A stretch of DNA of 44,912 nt from Paulinella micropora (lineage: Eukaryota > Cercozoa > Imbricatea > Euglyphida): NCBI GenBank assembly GCA_009731375.1, contig BJOX01000050.1:1170872-1215783 (forward strand). Direction: 5' to 3'. The notes under the pieces were generated by a model. It did no database searches, was not told the origin of the DNA, and saw only the letters and a program-made list of their open reading frames with translations. Both the position numbers and the translations under genes were made by a program. This document shows, one piece after another, positions 1 to 10,155 of this stretch; the stretch's first letter is position 1; the number at the start of each line of letters is the position of its first letter.

Positions 1-1620
1 CCTTGCGGGGGTGTCATTAGAGCTTATCGTCAATTCTTCGTACTCCCCTCACGGGTGAGACGATGGAGGCGCATGTGCAGAAATGCATCAGCCATTGACA
101 GAGAAGCACTATTATCATTATTATTGTTATTGTTATTATTATTATTATTATTATTATTTTTTTTTCTTAGCCTTCTTTTCTTTTGTTGCTTACTCGTCCC
201 TGCCTGTGCCTGATGGATAGGCAGTAGCAAGCAGCACGACCGCGCTCATAATTGCCATCATTCTAGGTACAGCTCTCTTTCTGTCAAATTACCAAAATTG
301 CATCGTTTTGTCACAATATTTGTCTTTGTAAACGCAAACAAAAGAAAGTGTAAAGTGCATAATCATGAAGTCAGTGAATAGAAACCCCTGTCCAATTGCC
401 ACTCTCATTATCGCAATTCTTCTAGTCCCTTCTCTCTTCATGTCGTTAAAGGTCTGGCACTTCTCATTGTGATGATTGTGTACGCTGCCAACTGCACGGG
501 TCACCCCCCCCCCCCTCCTGAACCGATCGCCTTTGCTGTCAGGCTGCGCACATCCAACTGATTGCCTGCGCCTCTTTCACATGGGCGTTTTCTTGTGCGC
601 TGTATGCAGTGCGCCTGGTTTGTTTGTTGTTCATCGCCATCCTTGTTGGGTCTGCACACGCACCTCCTCCGCCTCCTCCGCTACCAGCTGTTGCCCCTAC
701 CATGCACATACCAGCACCGCGGGCCGAGCCTCTAAAGAATCCTTATACTGTTTTTGACATCGCACAGAAATATAAATAAAGGAAGGCGGGAAAGAAAATT
801 AGAGAAAGGCAACTGTGCTGATCGATCGCCTGTCATGCGCTGTCTGCTGTTTTCTGCAGGGCTCTCTGCGTAGACTTTTTGGCGTTGGAGGTCTCTTCTT
901 TGCTCTGCTTTTGAGATTTACTATGGCCATGCATCCAACATAGAGTAAATAAAGAGACAACAATTCACAGGAGAAAGTGTGCGATGAAACAGATAAGGAC
1001 TTTAGGTATAGATATAGACATGTCTTCATAAGCTGCTGCACAGCGACGTGTTGAAGCTTATCCTATTACATTTTCAATACCAATTTGCACTGCCTTCGAA
1101 GTTCCTGTCTTTCCCTTTATGTCCCTCCCTACCTCAAACGCTACATGCTAACTTCATATGGTGTACCCGCGTTCTACTTTACGTGTAACGCAAGCAAGCT
1201 GGTATACTGCTGAGTCCAGTTCATGCCTACATGTGTGTCAGTTGCCGCTCGTCAATCCCTGTCATTCGTTACATTTGTAATTCTGCATGCAGGACGCCGA
1301 ATGGAAGCTGACTCCTATTCTCCTGGTGTTCCTCGGTCGGCCAAACTCATCGCTTGACTTATGTGTGTCGTGGTGGTGTGGGTCTTGCAAGGCAACTCCA
1401 AGTGAAATGTCTCTGAATCTGAATCGCATTTGTGTCAGGCACGCTAAACGGCTCCTATGCTGTGAGGGATATATGGGATGACACTATCTCGCGCACAGAG
1501 GTAACTTTCGGAAAGATGAGGAAAGGCCCTTTTTTTGTTTCTATGCGTGGTCCCTTTTCTGATCTGGGCTTTTATGTTGAGAGTACACAGTTTCAAGTTG
1601 ATAGTTCCTTCATTTTGCTG
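1..1620. other. Non-coding region with simple repeats
   Basis: No reading frame here looks like a protein. The stretch is AT-balanced and contains an ATT/GTT-rich microsatellite at about 110-170 and a C run near 506. I see no RNA gene or recognisable mobile element. Confidence 0.6.
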
Positions 1621-1625
1621 TCGTT

Positions 1626-1628
<3 letters not shown>

Positions 1629-1657
<29 letters not shown>

Positions 1658-1762
1658 ATTGTTGTTATTGTTGTCTGTTTTTTTTTTGTTTTTTTTTTTC
1701 GTTTTGTTTTGTTTTGTTTTGTTTTGTTTTGTTTTGTTTTGGGGGGGGGGGGNNNNNNNNNN
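1629..1762. repeat. Compound microsatellite ending in poly-G and a 10-N gap
   Basis: (TTG)n at about 1629-1678 is followed by T-rich sequence, then (GTTTT)n at about 1700-1740, then a run of 12 G. A 10-N gap at 1753-1762 follows directly. Open frames across it are low-complexity artefacts. Confidence 0.9.
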
Positions 1763-3403
1763 ATGGATATAAATTGCACCTGAATGCTTGTGATACATCA
1801 CCTTTTTACGTATGCATTATGATTTGTAGAGTATAAGTCATGCTAGCTAATCGTTTCTGTTTGTTTGTTTAGCCCGCCAGTGACGCGTATAAATTCGCCC
1901 AGAAGACACACACGTCTGCACGATGTCAGTTCACTCTGCCTTCCGATAACTTATCCCATCTTCCTGCATCCCTGCGTTGGTTTCATCTGCACCGCAGACA
2001 AACTCTAGATCTGGCAAACGCTTTGCATGATGTGTGCAGGCTGCGGCGTTATCTGGGGAGCGATCTCTCTATGTTTTTTGGGAGGCAGCATCTACATCAG
2101 CTTGGTGCTGCTGACCGGACAAGACCTCCCAGACGGCTGAGGGACGCAGTCGTATTCTTTTTTCTTCTTTTTTTGTATGATTGTGAAAATATTGTAAAAT
2201 AATTGTCACAGTCTTATCTGCCTCACCGGAGGCCATGGTTATTCATGATGAACTTGTTCATCAGTTCTCATTATTGATAATTGTAGTACAGTAAGTAATG
2301 TTCCTTATGCTTCACCATCAGCCGTTTGCCACAGATACACACGTTATTTACAGCTATTACCATAATACCTCCACTTTTGCACTGTTGATAATTTATCCTT
2401 AGTTTTTGATCGAATATGCAATCATCTGATTTGAAATTCAAGTTAGACTGCAATGGTCTGATTTAAAATTCAAGTTAGACAGAGAGACAGAGAGAGAGAG
2501 AGAGGAGGAGGAGGAGGAGGGGGGGGGTGGGGGGGGTGGTAAATATGTGACAGTGTGTGTTTTTACGTTTTGAATCAGCATCCGCGGCCGGCGATGGTCA
2601 TTACTAGCAATCAGTGAGTGCTATAGTAAATGAATCTAAAAAGCTAACCGCTGGCGAACTTTGATTTATTTTCGTTCAACTTGAAGTTATTGATTCTAAG
2701 AGTAAATATTAATAGTTTACCGGTATTACTGATACGTAGTAATAATATTGATAGATTACCTGCCGTACTGAATTCAACTACTGACATTCGTTGGACGGGC
2801 ACAGCCAAAAATTAGTCAGTATGATTTTGCCCTTAGTAGTTGTAGTCAATATTAATAGAACTGTAGTATTGTAACTCTGCCTATTACCGGAATGAAATAC
2901 CGTACCGGACAGAATTATTAATATTGTGCTAAACATATTTCAAGTTTATACTCAAGTTTAACTTCTACTATGATTTTTAGTTCCGTTACTTCATTTTGTA
3001 GGCACAGATAGGTAAATATGTGCTACTTTAACATATCCCTGTGTCAGTTCAGACACGATATTGTAATGTGAGATTAACCGTTGGTAGGACAATTACGTTT
3101 TACTTTTAGTGATTACTTTGTGACTGGTAAATAATTTATCAGTATAGTTCTAGTCAATTATTGTAACGGACGTAACGGTCCATATTGGAATTCAGAATAG
3201 GACAATAACCATTGTGTAATAATTACAGTCGTGAGGACTTTATTTCAGTTTCATGTAGTATTACCTTTGAGTTTGTCAGTTCTGCTATATACATGCGGAT
3301 TCAAAGTGTTGATTGGTATCGTGGCTTCTAACGGAGTCTCTCAGCAAACCGGCGTCTAAGGTATTAGGTCCGTGAGTGACCGGGTATTACCTAATCAACG
3401 GTT
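1763..3403. other. AT-rich non-coding region upstream of gag-like ORF
   Basis: No gene is visible. A 24 bp unit is duplicated at about 2425-2448 and 2456-2479 and is followed by (GA)n, GGA and G-rich repeats at 2480-2540. The AT-rich part from 2600 to 3300 lies where a retroelement leader or LTR would sit, because a gag-like ORF starts at 3404. No second LTR copy was found, so the LTR idea is unproven. Confidence 0.4.
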
Positions 3404-3628
3404 ATGAGCCGCTGGGGAAACGAATTTCGGCACCATGCGATCAGCATGAGACAATTGATGTCTCACATTCCGGTGTTTAGCGGAAATAAAAAGGATTTAC
3501 AGAGTTGCTATTACCAAATAGAGGAGTATGCCTACGGGATTAGCACAACACTAGGGGATATGTTTCATGATGCTTTCAAAGATCATAAAGCGGCAAGAAG
3601 AAAGTATGTCATGATAGAGACAGGATGA
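3404..3628 (+). CDS. Gag-like N-terminal ORF of a retroelement
   Basis: This 74-residue ORF contains a segment (HIPVFSGNKKDLQSCYYQIE) of the kind that opens retrotransposon capsid domains, where a PxFxG motif is followed by a helix. Its TGA stop overlaps the ATG of the next ORF as ATGA at 3625-3628, in another frame. It is either the front part of one gag gene broken by a frameshift, or a short upstream ORF coupled by termination-reinitiation. The zinc knuckle in the following ORF supports the gag reading. No protease, reverse transcriptase or integrase follows. Composition is AT-balanced and AGA/GAG-rich, unlike the GC-rich viral ORFs. Confidence 0.45.
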   Translation: MSRWGNEFRHHAISMRQLMSHIPVFSGNKKDLQSCYYQIEEYAYGISTTLGDMFHDAFKDHKAARRKYVMIETG

Positions 3629-5052
3629 GAAAAGCAGAAGAAATGGAAGAACCGAGAGAACCACACGAGGTGGCCTCGGACACACCGGAAGGATCAGAAG
3701 ACGAAGAAGATGAAACAGAGACACAACAAACACGACAACAGAGACAGAAAAGTAGCCAAACACCACAAGACTTGAAGACACAGCAAGAGAAACCTGCTAA
3801 CTGGAAAGACCTCTCAAAGGAAGAGAAGAAAGCTTGGGAGGATAGGGCGAACAGAAAGAAGAAAAGACAGATGACAAGAACCAACAAGGATGTGTATTTG
3901 CTGAGGAAGAAAAAATACAGAGAAGAAATGCAGTACCTGCATCGCTGCAGGATGTTCCAACTTCTCGTAACAACAGCATTCTCGGAATCCAAGGTGGTTC
4001 AATTTCTGCGCAGTAAAATTGTTAATTGCCCGTTTGAGAAAGTCTGCATTGTCAAAGCGAAATACGGTAATCTAAGTGGTGCGGCGAGATACATAGAGGA
4101 GAAAGCATTTAAAGAAATGAGACCGAGACCGACAGAGGATATGGACGAGTATCTAACACAACATCTACTGCAGAAGAACTGCCTAGAAGCCCTGAGAGGA
4201 AAGCCCTCTGAGCCAGAAGAAGCAGTAAATGGGTTGTTAGAGAAGCTAGCAGAACATGAGGCCTATGGGCCCGCTTACCTCAACGATCATTATAGATTAG
4301 CAGCAGCGAGCAGGCCAACACATGATGGTATGGTAGAGTCGGCAAGAGAAATTTACGTGTTGTGGGAAGCGAAGCAGAAGAGACTGAGAAAGGAACGTAG
4401 GAGAGAGAAAGAGAGGAAGAGAGAGGGTAAGGGAGCGAATCTACTCTTTGGAGAGAGAGAGGGAGGAGAGAAGGGAGAAAAGAGAGAGAAGAACAAGAAA
4501 TGGGCTAAGAACGGGAAGGGCAAGGGCAAAAAGAATGGTAGTGATAGTTCAGAGCAGGAAGGGTGGCTGACAGCGACATGCTATAACTGCTACCAGACTG
4601 GACACACAAAGCGTTTTTGCCCCAAACAGAAGTCAAGCCCCAAACGAACTAGTCCAAAGTCAGCTCACTCTAACTCCACAAAAGGAAAGCAAAGAGACAA
4701 GAGTGGCAAGTTTAAAAAGAAAGGAGCCAAAGTAGTCACTCTTATGAGGGGAGAAGTAAGAGAGGAGGGTAAGGAGGAAGAAGGAGACAAATATGAAGGG
4801 GAAGACAGCTCAGAAGAAGAGTATGGGCTAGTCATGATGGAGGGTGCAGAAGAAGCAATGGAGGGAAGCATAGAAAGTGGGGAAAGCATTATTGCTCGTG
4901 AAGCAGAGCAAGAGGGCGAGGAGGATAGTGAGCCTCCAAAGGAGCAAAGTGACAACAAACCCTTAGATCAACCCGCAAGAGCCCGTGGGGAGGGGGGGGG
5001 GGGGGGGGGTTCGGGGGGGCAGCATGCCCCCGGGACGTGGCACAACAAGTAA
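3625..5052 (+). CDS. Gag-like polyprotein with CCHC zinc knuckle
   Basis: This 475-residue, highly charged protein has a helical capsid-like part at about residues 95-260, then a lysine/arginine-rich stretch. A classic retroviral zinc knuckle follows (CYNCYQTGHTKRFC, spacing C-x2-C-x4-H-x4-C) at about residues 318-331. An acidic tail ends the protein. Zinc knuckles of this type bind RNA in Gag proteins of LTR retrotransposons. The last 25 or so residues are encoded by a poly-G run (about 4988-5010) and G-rich sequence that probably marks a join to unrelated DNA, so the true C-terminus may lie near 4985 or be missing. No pol gene is visible, so the element is partial, rearranged or misassembled. 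Confidence 0.6.
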   Translation: MRKAEEMEEPREPHEVASDTPEGSEDEEDETETQQTRQQRQKSSQTPQDLKTQQEKPANWKDLSKEEKKAWEDRANRKKKRQMTRTNKDVYLLRKKKYREEMQYLHRCRMFQLLVTTAFSESKVVQFLRSKIVNCPFEKVCIVKAKYGNLSGAARYIEEKAFKEMRPRPTEDMDEYLTQHLLQKNCLEALRGKPSEPEEAVNGLLEKLAEHEAYGPAYLNDHYRLAAASRPTHDGMVESAREIYVLWEAKQKRLRKERRREKERKREGKGANLLFGEREGGEKGEKREKNKKWAKNGKGKGKKNGSDSSEQEGWLTATCYNCYQTGHTKRFCPKQKSSPKRTSPKSAHSNSTKGKQRDKSGKFKKKGAKVVTLMRGEVREEGKEEEGDKYEGEDSSEEEYGLVMMEGAEEAMEGSIESGESIIAREAEQEGEEDSEPPKEQSDNKPLDQPARARGEGGGGGGSGGQHAPGTWHNK

Positions 5053-5160
5053 GACAAATGTCGGGTTTTTAATTAAAAAAATTATAGGTTCTCGACACAA
5101 AGCAAAAACACACAAACACACAAAACCAAACGCTCGCGCAGAAGCTTCCTGGCGCGCTAC

Positions 5161-5284
5161 CATGCCGGTTGTAGCTCCTGTGCTAAGCTTCGGGGCCAAG
5201 CCCTTCCGCGCCGACGCGAAACGCGTGCACGCGCCCATCCCCGTACCCGCTGACAAAAAGCTGGTCGCCGTGCGCCGCCAGTGC
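5161..5284 (+). pseudogene. N-terminal fragment of a viral-type ORF, cut by a gap
   Basis: An ATG at 5161 opens 41 GC-rich codons that run into the 10-N gap at 5285-5294. Codon use (GCC, CGC, GTG) matches the viral ORFs of this window and not the flanking gag-like frames. The AT-rich 100 bp upstream looks like the spacers before other viral genes. Product not recognised. Retroelement-like sequence lies on both sides, so this is a viral insertion, a rearrangement or a false join. Confidence 0.35.
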
Positions 5285-5294
5285 NNNNNNNNNN

Positions 5295-6880
5295 AGTTGT
5301 ACTGGGCTGAACTGGAAGGGACAACAGTGTGGAGTTAAGTTTGGACAGGGGGGGAGTTGGGGCAAGGCGGGTGAGGCAGCAAAGAGGCTAGTGTATGCAG
5401 ACTTATGTGGTTATCATGCCCGTCAAGACCCACTATTCCCTGACATTGACCTAGCACAAGACCCTTCACGTCGCCCACGCCCTTCCCGTGATTATCCGTC
5501 TGAGAGTGAGATGATAAGCATACTGAGAGAGAGGGAGGGAAAGGGGGCGAGTGCACAGCAAATCTCGCAAAAAGATACGGCAAAACCTGTGAAGAAAAAC
5601 TCGCTAAGTCCCGCAAATATCGGAGAAAAAGACAAGGAAAGTGTCGAAAAACCAGGTAAGAAAGGAGTTAGTGCAGATTCACGGAATGATGCTGTTTTGC
5701 CAGGGAAAGAGGCAAGGACCGGCGGGACTAGAGCTGGAAAAGAGATGGCATTTGATGAGGCTGATGAGCGTGTAGGAGGGACAAGTGAAGGCAAGTCTTG
5801 GCCACCATCGCTACTATCGCAAGGTCCGTCTCCTTTGGACAGAGTAGGAGGCAGTGTAGAGTCACAGACAGAGCAGACAAGCGAGACACACACACATGAA
5901 ACACCTGTGGGGAAGAGCAGTAAAAGAGGCACAGAACACGGAAAGGTAATAAGCTTTGAAGACGTTAAGAGAATAATTGAACAGCTGAACAACCTGTGTG
6001 TTTTGGATGATGAAACGGGAGATGTTGTGATGATGACAAAGAAGGAAGGAGAGAGAGTAGCAGAGGCAGATGGACTGTTGACAGATGTGTTTTGGGCGGT
6101 GAACGAAGTATTTCTGAAGCATGCAGCAGGCACACCACAAATCACAAGAGAGACAGTCATAGAGAAGAGAGCAGCAAGAACCACTCAGAGTGCAAAAGCT
6201 AAGGAAAGAGCTAAGTGGGAGTGTGAGTTCAGACACAGTGAAGGACATCCAAGACCTGAGAAGACGGAAATAGCTAGGTTGCTATATGCGTTAACGAAGG
6301 GAGCAGAAAAGATAGTAGTGAAAGAGGGTTTGTCTTACGACCCGGACGGCAAAGAGAACGAGTTTTACACAGAGCTGTTAGGAATAATAGACTATGGAAT
6401 ACTCGACTTAGCTAAGAACCACGACAATCAATTTGCTCTTTTCATCGTACGATCGATGCCCCACCTTATGAAGATTTGGCATGAGGTAGAAGCGAGAGGG
6501 GTTACACTGAACGCACTTTTGCGGAAGTTACACTCAGGAGATGCATACAAGTTCTTCAGTCCAGAACAGGCAGCAGCGAGAAAGAGGGAGTTTGATAGGA
6601 AGAGACGGGAGGTAGACGGACACTCAGACATGGAGGAGGATGATGAAGAGTTTGACCCAGAGAACCTAGAACACTCCAGAACCTCCGAGGAGATGAGGTC
6701 AGGAATTCCCATAAGCTTTAAATCGTATTGCGAGGCACGAGAAGAGCTTGATTGGATGTATGAGGAGAGATTTGAGAAGAGAATAAAGAACAAAGCCCAA
6801 GGGAAAGGGAGTGAGGAGGAGGATGAAGAGGCAGATCACAATCTCATGGTAGACGATAGCGAGACGGTAGGACAGTCTGT
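5295..6880 (+). CDS. Unrecognised retroelement-like ORF, 5' end in a gap
   Basis: The frame is open from the gap edge at 5295; the first GTG inside is at 5391. The product is hydrophilic and charged, with disordered Lys/Glu/Ser-rich stretches to about 5930. A more folded-looking helical part follows at about 5950-6760, with acidic patches EEDDEEFDPENLE and GSEEEDEEAD. Base composition and AGA/GAG codon use resemble the gag-like ORF upstream, so the two may come from one element, but I do not recognise a family. The same frame stays open past about 6880, where the DNA turns GC-rich and viral, and stops at 7226. The boundary given is where composition changes, not a stop codon. Confidence 0.4.
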
Positions 6881-6952
6881 GCAGTCCTTGTTGAAATCTC
6901 TGCAGCAAGCTGCCGCTGCCAACCAGGCCGCCTGCCTCGAAGTGGTGGTTGC

Positions 6953-8095
6953 TTGGAAGCCATATCTCCTCCCGGCAGACCTCCCGCCGACGCCGCACCC
7001 TTCACACCTCTGGTTCGACGAACTAAGGCGGGCCTCCAGATTTTCATTGGCCGAGAATTCTACCTCAGCCTGTTCCGCTTCGCGGCCGCCAGCGGCCTCC
7101 GCAACTCTGTCCTGGTGCGCCTGCCTACTGCCGAGCTGTTTCCGCACGTTCCGTCGCGGGCGCTCACCCGCGCCCTGCGTGGGCTCGACGGACGCCGCGC
7201 GCTGGACGCTCTGCGGCGGTTTTTGAGGGAACCGCTGGACCGCAGGCTCGCCGAGGACTGTCCTTTCATCATCGGCTGCGACTCTTCGACGCGAGCCCGG
7301 TTGTGCGCTAGGCTGACCATGTTTGAGTTCTTGGCACGTTGTTCCGCAGCGGACGGTACCTTTGACGCTGGCGCCCTCCATCAGCAGCTGGAGCTGCACG
7401 GTCAACTGTTGATTTGTACCGAGGGCGCGCACTACTGGCAAGTCCCGCCACATATCGCGTCACCGCGGTTCGTGCCCTTTGAAAGTTTGTACCAACTGCG
7501 CAGACAACGGGGCATCGACCTGCGGAAGCTGTTTCGAACCAGGACGAGTCGGGACTACGACCAGGACGAGCCCGTCGGTGCCGCTTACGGCCTGCCGCGG
7601 CGCGCGCGCTACTGGTTTGCCAAGGCCTGGCTCGACGCACGGGACAGGCAGGTGGCCCTGGGCTTTCTGTCTATTTTGGACCCCGCTACCGGCTCACTGG
7701 GCGCGCCCCCGACGCTAACCGTTCTGCGCCAGATCCTGCTGGAGCTGCGATTCTTCGGAGACACCCACGGCTGGCTGCGGGACGACCTTGCGGAGCCGGA
7801 GGATCTGCCAGAGTACAGGCGCGCGCGCGAGACACTGCCGGCTCTACAGCGCCTGCTGCGTCCGCTGAACAAAAGTCTCAAGAAACGAGCCATTGCGCTA
7901 TCCGCCCAGTGGATCCCCTTTTTGCTAGATGACTGCCTGCGGCGCGCCCTCAAGCACGTCCTGGGCTTCGTGCTGAACGACCGGGCGCGGGTCATAGAGT
8001 GCGAGGTCGCCAAGTACGAGGACAAACAGCGCCACAAGCGCCGCCGTACAGCCACGATTGTCGGGCAGTGCGTGAATGCATATTTTTTCTTTTAG
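6953..8095 (+). CDS. Unrecognised viral ORF, about 380 aa
   Basis: A GC-rich open frame ends at TAG 8093-8095 and is followed by an A/T-rich spacer with AATAAA. The protein is Arg/Leu-rich with many helical stretches and a basic C-terminal segment (KYEDKQRHKRRR) that could bind nucleic acid or act in nuclear localisation. I recognise no domain. The start is uncertain. From about 6870 to 7040 the other frame (the one open from 5295) reads more like protein, including SLLKSLQQAAAANQAACLEV. The real gene may therefore start upstream and carry a one-base shift near 7040. The next viral gene is convergent on the minus strand at 8316. Confidence 0.5.
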   Translation: MEAISPPGRPPADAAPFTPLVRRTKAGLQIFIGREFYLSLFRFAAASGLRNSVLVRLPTAELFPHVPSRALTRALRGLDGRRALDALRRFLREPLDRRLAEDCPFIIGCDSSTRARLCARLTMFEFLARCSAADGTFDAGALHQQLELHGQLLICTEGAHYWQVPPHIASPRFVPFESLYQLRRQRGIDLRKLFRTRTSRDYDQDEPVGAAYGLPRRARYWFAKAWLDARDRQVALGFLSILDPATGSLGAPPTLTVLRQILLELRFFGDTHGWLRDDLAEPEDLPEYRRARETLPALQRLLRPLNKSLKKRAIALSAQWIPFLLDDCLRRALKHVLGFVLNDRARVIECEVAKYEDKQRHKRRRTATIVGQCVNAYFFF

Positions 8096-8315
8096 TTACA
8101 GGCCCGTTTCAAAGTTTTTTAATAAAAAATTGCTACGTATCTTGAAAGTGTTTTCCCAACTTTTTTTCTAGTTTGTTAAATCATCATCCCAAAAAAAAGA
8201 ACAAGAAAAAAAAAGAAAGGGGAGGTGCATGGAAAGAGGGAGGGAGAGGGGGGCAAGAAAGAGGCAGTAGTCAGGGGGGGAAGAACTGTCTCCCTGCTAG
8301 CTCCCTTCCTCTGAT

Positions 8316-9322
8316 TTAGTAGCGGTTGAGAGATTCTTGAGAAATCAGAGGGCCGAACTGTCGACTTCCCACCTGAATAGGCTCGACCGCAGCCTGCCAG
8401 AGCCTGTGCCACTGCAGTATCGACCAAGCCGGCGCAGCCTCAGCAGAGGCCTTTGGCACTGTCGTCGCTGTTTTACCTTCTTCCTGAACCCTGAAAGCCT
8501 CGCTTGCTTGCACGGTGGAGTAGAATTCGGTGAGTGCTTGGTTTAGTATTTTCATTCCTGGGTAGGTCTCGGGGCATTTAGGGCAGCTTACTACACTCTT
8601 GAGGATGTAATATAAGTAGACACAGGCAAAATATTCGCCCTTGGACGACGCGGGACGTTCTGGAGGGTTCACTGGCGATTTGGGCTGGGACTTTGCAATT
8701 TCTTTGGCCTTTGTCCTGTTATAGTGTATAACCTGTTCATGAGGAGGAAAAACCCAGCCCGACTTGAGCCTCTTTTCCGCTTGATAGTACGAGTCGATCT
8801 CCGCCATTAGCTCCAGGCTCCTGACAATGTTCTTGACGTCGCCATGCTTAAAGGCGCCCTTGCCAAGCATTGCTTTACGCCAGTTAGGGTCTTCGCGCGC
8901 TGCTTGGGGTGCGCTGCACAGCAGCTGCAAGTAATGAATTATAACTAACGGCCGCAGGTTTGCTTCTGCTTGTAATTTTGCCGGCAGAGGATACACAAAT
9001 CCGTGCTTGTTTAAACTCTCAAGGCTCCGCTCTTTCTCTTCAGTTTCAAAAAACTCCAGGTCAGCATCTACGATCAGCGGGCGCAGATCTTTGCCTACCA
9101 TGATGTTGTTGTGACTGACATCTGTCCAAACGAGTTTGGGCACCATAGTCGAGCCTCCCTTTCGGTCGTGACAAATGAACCTCTCGAGAGTCTCCTGAGT
9201 TTTGAAAGCTTCGATTCTGGGCCAGACCGAGCTGTCTCTCAGTGTCAGAGACAGGTGATCAACAAACTCTATGGTAACAAACACCAGAGTATTCTCGTCC
9301 ATGTCTTCTTTAACTTTGAAAC
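8316..9322 (-). pseudogene. Protein-kinase-like protein, C-terminal part (split by transposon)
   Basis: The minus-strand frame holds a kinase-like catalytic loop (WTDVSHNNIM, Asp codon at about 9120-9122) and, shortly after, a DFG-equivalent IVDADLEFF. These correspond to HxDxxxxN and DFG of the protein kinase-like fold. A hinge-like strand (TLVFVTIEFVDHLSL) precedes them. The frame has no proper N-lobe at its 5' end because an 8.8 kb transposon lies at 9327. The N-terminal half is found at 18162-18635 on the far side. The first ATG of this piece (9356) lies inside the transposon's terminal repeat, so it is not the true start. Viral kinases of this kind often phosphorylate host or virion proteins; the substrate is unknown. 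Stop is TAA. Confidence 0.6.
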
Positions 9323-9326
9323 TAGA
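9323..9326. mobile_element. Left target-site duplication (TAGA)
   Basis: TAGA here and at 18158-18161 flanks the terminal inverted repeats exactly. Taking out the element plus one TAGA copy leaves the kinase-like reading frame in register. That supports a true 4 bp target duplication. Confidence 0.7.
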
Positions 9327-9553
9327 AACTATGGATTCACAAAAATGTAATGTCACGTTTTAAGTCTATTCAAGTCTCTTTAAGTCGAGTTTTTCAAAAT
9401 ATAAAGAAAACATGCAGGATCTTTTACAACAGCTGGAATTCGATAAAAAACATTTAATTTAATGATAATTAACGTTATTTCAATGAAAAAAATGAGTTGG
9501 AAGGTGTAAGTCTGACTTGGCAGTGCGTGCCGGACGACCGCTCCCCACCACCC
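9327..9553 (+). repeat. Left terminal inverted repeat
   Basis: Inward sequence matches the reverse complement of 17945-18157. Shared blocks include AACTATGGATTCAC, ATGTCACGTTTTAAGTC, TTTTTCAAAATATAAA, GGATC followed by an A/T-rich tract, and AACATTTAATTTAATGATA. Identity is near-perfect at the tip and falls inward. Confidence 0.75.
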
Positions 9554-9735
9554 GAGTTGAGCTTTTCAAAATATAAAGAAAACATGCAGGATCATTTACA
9601 ACAGCTGGAATTTGATGAAAAACATTTAATTCAATAATAATTAAACTTTATTTTAATAAAAAAATTATTTACAAACTTGAAGTGATAGGTTGAAGTTGAC
9701 TTGAAAATGCAGGCCGATCGCTCCCGACCCCGCCC
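9384..9735. repeat. Tandem duplication, period about 172 bp
   Basis: A unit starting near TTTTCAAAATATAAAGAAAACA recurs 172 bp later. The copies span about 9384-9553 and 9554-9735 and differ by scattered substitutions. The first copy overlaps the left terminal repeat, so the transposon end appears to have been partly duplicated inward. Confidence 0.75.
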
Positions 9736-9747
9736 CCCCCTCACCCA

Positions 9748-10025
9748 AGTACCGCACTGATCCTTAAAATAATCAGAACTAAATAAAAACAATTGAATTA
9801 AGTAATAATAAATCATTTACAGTGACATTTATTTATCATAACTACGTCACTATATTCAGTATAGTCTAACTATCTAGAAAAAAAAAGAAAAAGTACCGCA
9901 CTGATCCTTAAAATAATCAGAACTAAATAAAAACAATTGAATTAAGTAATAATAAATCATTTACAATGACATTTATTTATCATAACTACGTCACTATATT
10001 CAGTATAGTCTAACTATCTAGAAAG
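9748..10025. repeat. Tandem duplication, period 144 bp
   Basis: Two nearly identical copies of an AT-rich unit that starts AGTACCGCACTGATCC. The second copy starts at 9892. High identity suggests a recent duplication inside the transposon. Confidence 0.85.
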
Positions 10026-10155
10026 AAAATTTCAAACGCTTCCCGTTAGGGGTATCAAAAAGTCACAGAATATATATATGTAAATATGATAGAAATGTAA
10101 GGGGAAAGGGAAAAGAGCAAGTGAAAATTTAAAAACGATTTGGAAAAGTAAAACT

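Noticed and set aside
3300-3340. Retroelement primer-binding site at TGGTATCGTGGC
   Set aside because: Position is right for a tRNA primer site but the match is too short and no LTR end or second LTR is visible.
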